Shown here one piece after another: positions 1 through 7,515 of a stretch of DNA of 64,000 bases. Made by a program: the position numbers and the translations under genes. The stretch's first letter is position 1, and every line of letters starts with the position of its first letter. Source of the DNA: Crocosphaera chwakensis CCY0110 (GTDB taxonomy: Bacteria > Cyanobacteriota > Cyanobacteriia > Cyanobacteriales > Microcystaceae); the NCBI RefSeq assembly GCF_000169335.1, contig NZ_AAXW01000012.1:62001-126000 (forward strand), given 5' to 3'. A model generated the notes under the pieces. It was not told the origin of the DNA, did not search any database, and was given only the letters and a program-made list of their open reading frames with translations.

Positions 1-521
1 ACGCTGCTGTGGCTGGTTTAATCTTAGTTTTAATCTTTATGGCGGTTTATTATCGTCTTCCTGGAGTTTTAGCGGATTTAGCTTTAGCTATCTATACACT
101 GTTAACCTTGGCTTGTTATTCTTTGATTGGCGTTACTTTAACGCTTCCTGGTATTGCTGGTTTTATTCTCAGTATTGGTATGGCAGTGGATGCCAATGTT
201 TTGATTTTTGAACGAACCCGTGAAGAGTTGAGAAGTGGCAAAACCTTATATAGTGGAGTAGAATCGGGATTTTATCGAGCATTTTCTAGCATTATCGATA
301 GTAATGTTACGACTTTAATCGCCTGTGGTGCTTTATTCGGTTTGGGGTCTGGGTTGGTTAAAGGGTTTGCTTTAACGTTAGCCATTGGGGTATTAGTTAG
401 TATGTTTACCGCTTTGACTTGTACTCGTACGTTCTTATTAGTGACAGTATTAGGACTGCCTAGTGTTCGTAAAAAACCAGAACTATTTTGTCCGAATTTA
501 CCCACAACCAGCAAATCTTAA
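1..521 (+). CDS. secD: Protein translocase subunit SecD, C-terminal part
   Basis: Only the last ~172 residues are in the window; the frame enters at base 3 and the start lies upstream. SecD is an inner-membrane RND-fold partner of SecYEG that uses the proton gradient to help pull proteins across the membrane. Seen: a hydrophobic segment at the left edge, then the signature GMAVDANVLIFERTREEL (the conserved Asp/Arg motif of SecD transmembrane segment 4), then two or three further membrane segments. secF follows after 31 bases on the same strand, the usual secD-secF order, so the two are probably co-transcribed. The C-terminal tail after the last helix is short and polar. Identification is firm; the N-terminal half cannot be judged. 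Confidence 0.95.
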   Translation, partial: AAVAGLILVLIFMAVYYRLPGVLADLALAIYTLLTLACYSLIGVTLTLPGIAGFILSIGMAVDANVLIFERTREELRSGKTLYSGVESGFYRAFSSIIDSNVTTLIACGALFGLGSGLVKGFALTLAIGVLVSMFTALTCTRTFLLVTVLGLPSVRKKPELFCPNLPTTSKS

Positions 522-552
522 CCTAAATTATTGTTCTATTTAATTAAAGAAA

Positions 553-1479
553 ATGCAACTCAATATAATGAAATGGGAGCGATTGTGGTGGTCTATTTCT
601 GCCTTAATTATTGCAGGTGGAATCATTGCCATGATCATTTCTTATACTACTTTTAAAGCCCCATTAAGACCGGGTTTAGACTTTATTGGCGGAACTCGAC
701 TGCAATTACAGTTAGCTTGTGCGGTAGAAGGTACTTGTGAACAATCTATTGATGTTGGAGAAGTTCGAGAGATTTTAAACCAACAAGAATTAGGTAATAG
801 TACCATTCAAGTTTTAGAAGGTAATATTCTCTCTATTCGTACTAAAAATTTAGATGTGGATGAAAGGAGTCAATTACAACAAGAATTAAATGAAAAAATC
901 GGTGACTTTGACTCTGAAACAATTCAAATAGATACTGTTGGACCAACTATTGGTCAAGAATTATTTGAGTCAGGGGTTTTAGCGTTATTGGTTTCCTTTT
1001 TTGGCATTATTGTCTATCTTAGTGTTCGCTTTAAGTTTGATTATGCTTTTTTTGCTATCTTAGCTTTAGTCCATGATATTTTAGTAACTGCTGGTGTTTT
1101 TGCGGTTTTAGGATTAGTTGCTGGAGTAGAAGTTGATAGTTTATTTTTAGTGGCGTTACTAACAATTATTGGCTTTTCTGTTAATGATACTGTAGTTATT
1201 TATGATCGCATTCGAGAAAATACAGATCGCTATAGTGAAGAATTATCGATTAATGAAATTGTAGAAAATTCCGTTAATCAAACCCTTGGTCGTTCTATTA
1301 ATACCACACTAACTACTTTATTACCGCTAATTGCTATTTTCTTATTCGGTGGTGAAACCCTTAAATTTTTTGCTTTAGCGTTAATTTTAGGGTTTATTGC
1401 TGGGTCTTATTCAAGTATTTTTATTGCGAGTACCTCATTAGCTTGGTGGCGTAATCGTCAAGGATTAGCTAAGGGTTAA
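553..1479 (+). CDS. secF: Protein translocase subunit SecF
   Basis: 308 aa, typical length for cyanobacterial SecF. It forms the SecDF complex that assists SecYEG-dependent export in plasma and thylakoid membranes. Seen: N-terminal membrane helix (about residues 12-33), the family motif PGLDFIGGTRLQ (40-51) at the start of the periplasmic domain, GPTIGQELFESG (130-141) before the second helix, and FSVNDTVVIYDRIREN (208-223), the SecF counterpart of the SecD Asp-containing helix. Five to six membrane segments in all. The periplasmic loop holds two cysteines (AC and TC, about residues 55-62), possibly a disulfide. It starts at ATG 31 bases after secD. No sign of damage. Confidence 0.96.
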   Translation: MQLNIMKWERLWWSISALIIAGGIIAMIISYTTFKAPLRPGLDFIGGTRLQLQLACAVEGTCEQSIDVGEVREILNQQELGNSTIQVLEGNILSIRTKNLDVDERSQLQQELNEKIGDFDSETIQIDTVGPTIGQELFESGVLALLVSFFGIIVYLSVRFKFDYAFFAILALVHDILVTAGVFAVLGLVAGVEVDSLFLVALLTIIGFSVNDTVVIYDRIRENTDRYSEELSINEIVENSVNQTLGRSINTTLTTLLPLIAIFLFGGETLKFFALALILGFIAGSYSSIFIASTSLAWWRNRQGLAKG

Positions 1480-1487
1480 ACATAATA

Positions 1488-1560
1488 AACTCACATCTTT
1501 CGCCTGCGATTAAATTAGCTAGTTTAGGGAGGCAATAGGCAATAGGCAACAGGATCTATT
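1488..1560. repeat. Dispersed repeat, copy A
   Basis: The segment reads like CTCACATCTTTCGCCTGCGA followed by TTAAATTAGCTAGTTTAGGG and a GGCAATA-type tail. A closely related segment, with the same ATTAGCTAGT core and a purine-rich tail, lies at about 18462-18535, and the outer part recurs inverted at 22691-22714. It belongs to an intergenic repeat family, not to a gene. Confidence 0.5.
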
Positions 1561-1638
1561 TTGACTGTAACTGGTTAATAATTTATTAGTTTGTAATTTT
1601 GCTTCTAAATCTGATGATAGATTAAGTTTAATTGTCAT
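1560..1638 (-). pseudogene. N-terminal fragment of an antitoxin-like gene
   Basis: Reading leftward from the ATG at 1638, the translation begins MTIKLNLSSDLEAKLQ, which looks like the start of a CopG/ParD-style or related small antitoxin (many begin with MxIKLxLxxDLExxL). About 25 codons in, the frame runs into the 7-bp GGCAATA-type repeats near 1540-1560 and the resemblance ends. A repeat or deletion seems to have replaced the rest of the gene. The family assignment rests on very few residues. Confidence 0.3.
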
Positions 1639-1826
1639 AGTCGTCTAGTCGAGAATATTTTTATCTAATTATACTCAAAATGATTAAAATATTGCTTTAT
1701 TACGCGATCGCGGTTTATATTTGTAACCAAACTTGATCTACAATTTACTAAACTTATTAATAATATATTCAGTTAAAATTATGTCAAACTCTCAACAACA
1801 GGTCTTAAAATCCATCCTTAAAACTT

Positions 1827-2018
1827 TTAAGTAGCAGCATAAATTAAAGCTTGTTGAATATCTTCGGGTTCTAATTCGGAAAATTCTTGTAAGAGTTCTT
1901 CTTGATTAGAATAAGTTGCTAATAGTTCAAGAACTCTACGAACTGTTAAGCGCAAATTTCAGATACAAGGTTGTCCGTTCATCCTATTTGGATTAATCGT
2001 AATTCTATTTAATTTCAT
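1827..2018 (-). pseudogene. DUF433 antitoxin gene with one nonsense codon
   Basis: On the minus strand the frame runs 64 codons from ATG (2018) to TAA (1827). It translates as MKLNRITINPNRMNGQPCI, a stop, then NLRLTVRRVLELLATY and onward to IQQALIYAAT. The pattern N-x-M-x-G-x-P-C-I-R then R-x-T-V-x-x-V is typical of DUF433 proteins, the usual antitoxin partners of DUF5615/PIN-like toxins. The only defect in the frame is TGA where an Arg codon (CGA) is expected right after PCI, so a single C-to-T change would explain it. No toxin reading frame follows downstream (to the left). The partner has been lost or was never here. Confidence 0.7.
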
Positions 2019-2104
2019 TTTTGTTAGAATTGATAATAATATTTTTATGAAGAACAAATTATTTTTAGATTATATAGCCAGTTTAAATGAGTTGTGAAAA
2101 TTTT

Positions 2105-2139
2105 CTGTTCCCCGTTCCCTGTTCACTGTTCCCTGTTTT
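2105..2139. repeat. Short tandem repeats (GTTCCCT type)
   Basis: Imperfect 7-bp repeats of the form GTTCCC(T/C) between a truncated region and the ankyrin gene. The same kind of sequence appears at 36429-36475 and 46965-47006, and inside cbiA at 8627-8654. Such heptanucleotide repeats are common in cyanobacterial spacers. Confidence 0.7.
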
Positions 2140-2393
2140 CACAAGTATGTTCACGATTCAAATAGACTAGCTATACAATACACTATTCATTCTTTATATA
2201 GTGTTTTCATTTGAGTTGTAAACTATTTAGTTATGTAAGGCAGGAGGCAGGAGAAAGTTTTCACACTTCAATCGCCAAGTCTTAGTTAATAGTTAAACTT
2301 AAGTAGTAAGGTAGGCATTTCTCACTCTACGAGCTTAAAATTTTGTTAATATATAATCTTTGAGGTAATAGGTGTTGTGTGACATGAGTTATT

Positions 2394-3875
2394 ATGAAAA
2401 ACTCAAATAAAGAGAATACTAATATTTCATTAAATAAAGCTATTTCTAGTTTTAATTTACCGAGAATTAAAGAACTGATAGCCGAAGGAATTAATGTTAA
2501 TCGAGTTGATAAAAATGATCCTTTTACTCCTTTATTACTTGCTATTAAGTTGAGGAGAAAAGATATTGTTGAGCTTTTAATTGATGCAGGTGCTGATTTA
2601 CATAAATCTATGATCTTTGCAGACACTCCGTTAGGTTTTGCTGCTGCAAAAGGAAATACAGAAATTGTTAAATTATTACTCAACGCAGGTACAAATCCCA
2701 ACAAGGGGATTTATGGTTCTCCTTTACATCGGGCTATAATTGGAGAACATAGTAATATTGTAGAAATAATAATTGAAGCAGGAGCAGATGTCAATCTTAC
2801 TGATATGTATGGAATGACACCTTTAATTCATACAGCAGTAAATGGTAATTTGAATTTAACTAAGATTCTAGTTGATGCAGGGGCTAATGTTAATGCTCTT
2901 GAAAATACTGGAAGTACAGCTTTATTGAAAGTTGCTTATTGTGGTCAGGAAGAGATATTTAATTACTTATTTCCTCTGACTTCTGATATACAACAAAAAC
3001 AAAAAGCACAAAAAATACTTCCTCTTAGTCTCCAAGAATATCCCCCAAGAAAAACAAAAAGAAATACTAATTTTCCTTTAATTGAAGCTATTTCCAATTT
3101 TGATTTACCGAAAATAAAAAAATTGATGTCCCAAGGAACTGACGTTAATCAATTTGATTGGGATGATGAACTAACTCCATTAATGCTCGCTATTGAAATA
3201 GAACGTTTAGATATCATTAAAATTTTACTCGACGCTCGTGTAAATTTATACGATTCAACCTACTTTGAAGATAATCCGTTAACCTTTGCTGTTGCACAAA
3301 ATAATCTTGAAATTATTGAATTACTGCTTGAAGCAGGTGCCGATCCAGATCGAGGTGGAGAGTCTCCTCCTCTTTGTGAGGCGATTAGAATGGGATACAT
3401 TGATATAGCGAAAACACTAATTAATTGGAATGCAAGTGTTGAAGCGTGTACTCCAAGTGCTATTACGCCTTTAATGATAGGAGCGGTAACAGGAAATATG
3501 GAAATTGTAGAGATTTTAGTAGAAGAAGGTGCAGATGTTAATGCGACTGATGAAAATGGAAATGTAGCTTTAAACAAGGCCGCTTATTTTGGTCATCAAG
3601 AAGTATTTGATTATTTATTTCCTCTTACTTCTGATCCCGAAGCAAAAGAATATGCTCAAAAAGAACTTGATCGTGCTATTCGACGTAAGAAAAATCTAGC
3701 TGCACGAGTTATTTTTGCGGTATCAAAAGGAAATATTCAGAAACTGCAAAAAGCAATAGATGACGGAGCAGATGTTAACGCCAAAGATAATAATGGAAAG
3801 ACAGCTTTATCCTTAGCTAAAGAATTAGGAAATACTAAAATTATGAAACTACTAATTGAAGCAGGAGCAAAATAG
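2394..3875 (+). CDS. Ankyrin-repeat protein
   Basis: 493 aa, soluble, with no signal peptide or membrane segment, made almost entirely of ankyrin repeats (consensus pieces such as TPLLLAIKLRRKDIVELLI and AGADVNATDENGNVALNKAA). Ankyrin proteins bind other proteins; the partner is unknown. The protein is an internal tandem duplication. Residues about 8-220 and 223-430 are homologous unit by unit, each starting NTN..L..AIS.F.LP.IK and ending EE/QEIFNYLFPLTSD. A shorter ankyrin tail follows (about 431-493). The start is ATG after a weakly defined leader; the coding sequence is intact and AT-rich like its surroundings. Flanking spacers are remnant-rich on the left and regulatory on the right, so it appears to be a single-gene unit. 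Confidence 0.88.
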   Translation: MKNSNKENTNISLNKAISSFNLPRIKELIAEGINVNRVDKNDPFTPLLLAIKLRRKDIVELLIDAGADLHKSMIFADTPLGFAAAKGNTEIVKLLLNAGTNPNKGIYGSPLHRAIIGEHSNIVEIIIEAGADVNLTDMYGMTPLIHTAVNGNLNLTKILVDAGANVNALENTGSTALLKVAYCGQEEIFNYLFPLTSDIQQKQKAQKILPLSLQEYPPRKTKRNTNFPLIEAISNFDLPKIKKLMSQGTDVNQFDWDDELTPLMLAIEIERLDIIKILLDARVNLYDSTYFEDNPLTFAVAQNNLEIIELLLEAGADPDRGGESPPLCEAIRMGYIDIAKTLINWNASVEACTPSAITPLMIGAVTGNMEIVEILVEEGADVNATDENGNVALNKAAYFGHQEVFDYLFPLTSDPEAKEYAQKELDRAIRRKKNLAARVIFAVSKGNIQKLQKAIDDGADVNAKDNNGKTALSLAKELGNTKIMKLLIEAGAK

Positions 3876-3928
3876 AATTCTATTCCCTCTTCAAAATATT
3901 TAACTCTATCGAAGCTAAAAGATATGAG

Positions 3929-3957
3929 CTTACCAAAGCTTATTTTCTTCTTAACCT
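3929..3957 (+). promoter_or_regulatory. Candidate Pho box (PhoB-type operator)
   Basis: CTTATTTT (3939-3946) and CTTAACCT (3950-3957) are separated by 3 bases. A further CTTACCA lies about one turn upstream (3929-3935). Cyanobacterial Pho boxes are described as 8-bp repeats of the type (C/T)TTAA(C/T)(C/T)T with 3-bp spacers. The second repeat is a perfect match and the first has one mismatch at the core; the others are weak. The gene downstream encodes a phosphoesterase, which makes phosphate control plausible. The box is about 230 bases from the start codon. Confidence 0.4.
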
Positions 3958-4007
3958 TCTTTTTTCAGTTTTCATCTAGCATAGTCTTGTAAAAGTTAAA
4001 AGGCAGC

Positions 4008-4031
4008 ACAGGAAGAGGGCTTTCTTCCTGT
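4008..4031. terminator. Hairpin in the leader (possible terminator of the ankyrin gene)
   Basis: ACAGGAAG (4008-4015), an 8-base loop, then CTTCCTGT (4024-4031): a perfect 8-bp stem. No clear T-run follows, so it may be a weak terminator or a leader structure instead of a classical intrinsic terminator. Confidence 0.35.
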
Positions 4032-4186
4032 ACCAAAAGGTTTAACAAGAAACCTCAAATTGTTCTAAATTCCAATTATAAAATAAAGATTAATAGTATT
4101 CAATTGCTATTAATCTCCCTGTTGTGGAAATCTTTCGTAAATGCTGCCTTGAAACTCTCGATCCATCCTGTAAACGAAGGAAAATT

Positions 4187-7186
4187 ATGGCATTTACTAC
4201 TACCCAACCGGCCCAAATGACTGGTCTAAATGGCTATGACGTTAAACCACTGGTTACTATTGGTGAAACCATTCCAGCAACAGAAGGAGACTATACTCCT
4301 GTTGGTATTTTGGATGGTATTGGCGCATTTGAACTTGATGAAAATACCGTTAGAGTTTTAACCAACCACGAATTAACCAGTGGTTCAGGTTATGCTTATA
4401 CGTTAGCCAATGGAACCGCTTTAACCGGCGCCAGAGTCAGTTATTTTGACGTTGATAAACAAACCTTAGAAGTGATTGATGCAGGTTTGGCTTACGACAC
4501 CATTATCAATCGTGCTGGAGAAGAGGTAGACGAAGCATCCGACCTAGAATTTGAAGGATTAAATCGTTTCTGCTCTTCAATTTACATCGAAGCTAACCAA
4601 TTTGGGGAAGGTTATGGTTTCGTTGATGGTATGTATTTAACGGGAGAAGAAACTGGAGGCGGTACTGAGTTTGCTTTAGATGTAGCTACTAATACCCTGT
4701 ATGCAGTTCCCTGGTTAGGAAGATCAGCATGGGAAAATGTCACCCAACTCGATACAGGTAACACCGAAGAAATTGCTATTTTAGTGGGAGATGACCGAGA
4801 AGCAGCACCCCTATTATTGTACGTTGGGGAAAAAGACACCAGTGTAGACGTAGGGTTTTTAGAACGCAATGGTTTAGCAGGGGGTAAGCTTTATGCTTGG
4901 GTTCCCGATGGAGAAGTAGGAGACACCGATAACGAAAACGATCCTGATACGAATCCTGATCCTGCCGGATTTAACGGCACTGGAAATAGCTTATCGGGTA
5001 GCTTTGTGGAAATTGAACATTACCGTGAAGATTTAGTTTTTGATACTGACTTAGATGGTGATGGTATCTTTGATGCAGCAGATATTAACAGTGATGGTGT
5101 CATTGACGCAACTGACGCAAGCGTTCATATTGATGCTGATGGAGATGGTGTCTTTGATGGTATCGACGTAGATAGTGATGGTACTTTTGATTACGATCCC
5201 ATCGGCTTTGCCACTCAAGATTATCAAGACTTTTTAGTAGCCGAAGCAGGAGCATTTCAATTTTCTCGTCCTGAAGATGTAGCAACCAACCCAGAGGATG
5301 GTACAGAAGCGGTATTAGCTTCTACGGGTCGCGGTGGACGTTTCCCTGACGATAACTGGGGAACCATCTACAAAGTTGATGTAGATTTTAGTGATCTCAG
5401 TGCTAACCTTGACATCTTATACGATGGAGACGACGCAGGGAATGGACAATTTAGCGATCCTGATTTTGGTTTACGCAGTCCCGATAACTTAGACTGGGCA
5501 GACAACGGGAAGATATATATTAATGAAGACCGTTCTACCTCTCCAGGTTCTCTGTTTGGGGGAACATCAGGGGAAGAAGCTTCTATTTGGGAATTAGACC
5601 CCGAAACTGGAGAGTTAACCCGTGTTGCTCAAATGGATCGTTCTGCTGTCCCTGGTGATCCCATTGCTCAAACCGATCCCTCTCCTGATGATATTGGCAA
5701 TTGGGAATCTTCCGGTATTTTAGATGTAACCGAACTATTCGGACGAGAAAACGGTAATTTATTCCTCTTCGATACTCAAGCGCATAGTTTACAAGATGGA
5801 GTTATTGCTGAGAAAAACTTAGTTCAAGGGGGACAGTTAGCCTTTTTAGCGGAAATTCCTACCCAAAGAAGTGAATCTTTACCTCGTACCCATGCTCATA
5901 ATGATTATGAACACCTGTTTCCTCTCTTAGATGCTCTGAGCTACGGTTTCGTGAGCGTAGAATCAGATATCTGGTTGTATCCTGACGATAACGATAATTT
6001 ACGGGTTGCTCATGATCCCGTTGATGATCCTGCTACCTTACCCACCATAGAAGAACTCTATCTTGATCCGCTTCAAGATTTGTATGAACAGTTCAACAAT
6101 GGAGGTGTTTACGAAGATGGTACACCGTTAACCCTTTTAGTGGATATTAAGAGTGATGGACTGTCTACCTATCAAAGACTGCATGAAGTTTTAAGTGAGT
6201 ATCAAGCGGAGTCTCCTGGTTTATTTACCACCTATGAGCAAGATGGAACCGGAAGCTATACCGTTACCCCTGGTGCTGTAACTCCCATTATTTCTGGCAA
6301 CCGTCCCAGAGACTTTATGGAAAGTCAGGATGTGCGTTATGCGGGGTATGATGGTCGCAGAAGCGACATCGGTACCAATGAAGATCCTGGCTTTATGCCT
6401 CTCATTAGTGATAATTGGAATAATTTCTTTAACGGTGAATTAGCTTGGGATGGAACCGGTACTATTCCTGAAGATACTCAAGCTGAATTAGAGAATATTG
6501 TCGAGCAAGTTCAAGGGGAAGATAAAATCGTCAGATTCTGGAATTTACCTGAAGATAGCCCTAGTGTTTGGCAACCCCTATACGAAGCAGAGGTGGATTT
6601 AATCAATACAGATGATTTACCCGGACTTTCTCAGTTTGTTGAGTCTCAACTGGAAGTTGAACCAGAAGTCCCTGATCTCGTGTTTGGAACCTCGGATGAG
6701 GATTATTTTGATACGGAAGTTCCCGACGAAAAAGGGTTTATCGGTGACGAACAAAAGCTCTTTGCTGGTTCAGGAGATGACTATGTTGATGTTACCTTTG
6801 CTCCTGGAGAAAACCGCATTGACTTAGGTTCAGGAGATGATTATCTCTTCGGTGGTACTGATAATCGTATTTTAGCAGGATCGGGTGATGATACCCTCTT
6901 TGTTGGCTCTGGTGGCGGTAATAACGTCATTACCGGGGGTGCTGGAATGGATCAATTCTGGATCGTTACCGATACAGTTGACTTACCTCTTGAAGCGAAT
7001 ACCATTACTGACTTTACCTCTGGGGAAGATGTCATCGGGTTTGCAACTAGCGATCTTGATTTTGATAGCTTAACCTTAACTCAAGAGGGTAGTAGTACCG
7101 TTATCAATGCCTTCGAGCAAGATTTAGCCATTTTACTCAATACGGAAGTGTCTGCTTTGAGTGCAGCAGATTTTGTCTTTGCTTAA
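4187..7186 (+). CDS. Secreted multidomain phosphoesterase (DUF839/PhoX-like + AIM6-like + RTX)
   Basis: 999 aa from ATG 4187, chosen because GAAGGA precedes it; the reading frame opens 63 bases earlier without a ribosome site. Parts seen, in order: residues ~1-550 resemble DUF839, the beta-propeller of PhoX-type Ca/Fe alkaline phosphatases (VGILDGIGAFELDE, VLTNHEL, ETGGGTEFALD, SRPEDVATNPEDG). Interrupting this at ~286-338 are acidic DxDGDG repeats like EF-hand or thrombospondin-3 Ca sites. At ~565-830 lies a PLC-like phosphodiesterase domain with RTHAHNDYEH and SVESDIWLYP, as in AIM6/GDPD-like proteins. At ~845-999 are RTX-like GSGDD repeats and a C-terminal block (TITDFTSGEDVIGF) typical of type-I-secreted proteins. 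No N-terminal signal is present, fitting type I export. The likely role is releasing phosphate from organic phosphate outside the cell. Substrate is inferred only. Confidence 0.8.
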   Translation: MAFTTTQPAQMTGLNGYDVKPLVTIGETIPATEGDYTPVGILDGIGAFELDENTVRVLTNHELTSGSGYAYTLANGTALTGARVSYFDVDKQTLEVIDAGLAYDTIINRAGEEVDEASDLEFEGLNRFCSSIYIEANQFGEGYGFVDGMYLTGEETGGGTEFALDVATNTLYAVPWLGRSAWENVTQLDTGNTEEIAILVGDDREAAPLLLYVGEKDTSVDVGFLERNGLAGGKLYAWVPDGEVGDTDNENDPDTNPDPAGFNGTGNSLSGSFVEIEHYREDLVFDTDLDGDGIFDAADINSDGVIDATDASVHIDADGDGVFDGIDVDSDGTFDYDPIGFATQDYQDFLVAEAGAFQFSRPEDVATNPEDGTEAVLASTGRGGRFPDDNWGTIYKVDVDFSDLSANLDILYDGDDAGNGQFSDPDFGLRSPDNLDWADNGKIYINEDRSTSPGSLFGGTSGEEASIWELDPETGELTRVAQMDRSAVPGDPIAQTDPSPDDIGNWESSGILDVTELFGRENGNLFLFDTQAHSLQDGVIAEKNLVQGGQLAFLAEIPTQRSESLPRTHAHNDYEHLFPLLDALSYGFVSVESDIWLYPDDNDNLRVAHDPVDDPATLPTIEELYLDPLQDLYEQFNNGGVYEDGTPLTLLVDIKSDGLSTYQRLHEVLSEYQAESPGLFTTYEQDGTGSYTVTPGAVTPIISGNRPRDFMESQDVRYAGYDGRRSDIGTNEDPGFMPLISDNWNNFFNGELAWDGTGTIPEDTQAELENIVEQVQGEDKIVRFWNLPEDSPSVWQPLYEAEVDLINTDDLPGLSQFVESQLEVEPEVPDLVFGTSDEDYFDTEVPDEKGFIGDEQKLFAGSGDDYVDVTFAPGENRIDLGSGDDYLFGGTDNRILAGSGDDTLFVGSGGGNNVITGGAGMDQFWIVTDTVDLPLEANTITDFTSGEDVIGFATSDLDFDSLTLTQEGSSTVINAFEQDLAILLNTEVSALSAADFVFA

Positions 7187-7260
7187 TTTCTTGTCAAGTT
7201 ATCTGGTGCGTCGTTATTAGGATGCACTGGGTAGCTTAGCTACAATCTATTAAAACTTTA

Positions 7261-7307
7261 AACCCCCTAATCCCTAATAAGTTTTTGACTAAGGGGAGTA
7301 GGGGGTT
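7261..7307. terminator. Inverted repeat between convergent transcription units
   Basis: AACCCCCT (7261-7268) pairs with AGGGGGTT (7300-7307), and internal TCCCT/AGGGG can extend pairing. It lies downstream of the phosphoesterase gene (plus strand) and of the structured element (minus strand), so it may end transcription from both sides. T-runs are poor, which lowers confidence. Confidence 0.4.
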
Positions 7308-7321
7308 AAATTTCTGTTTAC

Positions 7322-7480
7322 GGGTCTTCTGATTGAAACCTAACTGCCGGAAGGAACTCCAGCTAAGTTAGATCCAGGGGGACTTAACTTCTAGAGAACA
7401 GCCCCGGCACACAGCCGGCTAACTTCAATCAGGAGACCCATGATTTTACTACTATCTGACATGGGCATCACCTCCTTTCT
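7322..7480 (-). ncRNA. Structured RNA candidate containing a 23-codon ORF
   Basis: The outer arms pair over about 15 bp: GGGTCT and CTGATTGAA (7322-7338) match TTCAATCAG and AGACCC (7424-7439) with one bulged base on each arm. GC-rich inner segments with CCGG arms can fold further. On the minus strand a perfect ribosome site (AGGAGGTGAT) lies 5 bases before ATG 7462. The frame (7391-7462) reads MSDSSKIMGLLIEVSRLCAG then AVL and stop. CCCATG at the start codon can pair with CATGGG about 20 bases inside the ORF, so translation could be gated by structure. It lies 53 bases downstream of cbiA on the same strand. I do not recognise the family; it could be a leader-peptide device, an sRNA or a small protein gene. 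Confidence 0.4.
7391..7462 (-). CDS. Possible 23-aa peptide with near-perfect Shine-Dalgarno
   Basis: ATG at 7462 and TAG at 7391. The strength of the call is the upstream AGGAGGTGAT, almost fully complementary to the 16S rRNA tail, at ideal spacing; few genes in this window have one as good. The peptide has a polar start (MSDSSK) and a hydrophobic remainder with one Cys. The coding part overlaps the right arm of the large inverted repeat, so base conservation might reflect RNA structure and not the peptide. Function unknown. Confidence 0.35.
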   Translation of the reverse strand: MSDSSKIMGLLIEVSRLCAGAVL

Positions 7481-7515
7481 TACCTGAACGGTTATTGTCT
7501 TTAACCTAACTGTGC

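Larger units (their letters stand above)
1480..2393. other. 914-base spacer with gene remnants and repeats
   Basis: No intact gene is visible. It holds a copy of a dispersed repeat (about 1488-1560), a truncated antitoxin-like reading frame on the minus strand (1560-1638), a DUF433 antitoxin pseudogene (1827-2018), and a run of 7-bp-type tandem repeats (about 2105-2139). The rest is AT-rich with many stops in all frames. This is the decayed accessory type of spacer that recurs in the window. Confidence 0.7.
3876..4186. other. Leader of the phosphoesterase gene
   Basis: 311 bases without a gene. It contains a Pho-box-like direct repeat (3929-3957), an 8-bp perfect hairpin (4008-4031, ACAGGAAG and CTTCCTGT), and a good Shine-Dalgarno sequence (GAAGGA at about 4175-4181) before ATG 4187. 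Confidence 0.6.
7187..7515. other. Spacer with terminator-like and structured elements
   Basis: 329 bases between two convergent genes. It contains a C-rich/G-rich inverted repeat (7261-7307) and a strongly structured segment with a mini-ORF on the minus strand (7324-7480). Nothing else coding is seen. Confidence 0.6.

Noticed and set aside
2105..2139. Repeats resembling a CRISPR array
   Set aside because: The unit is 7 bases with no spacers of constant length. This is a simple tandem repeat. I see no CRISPR array in the window.
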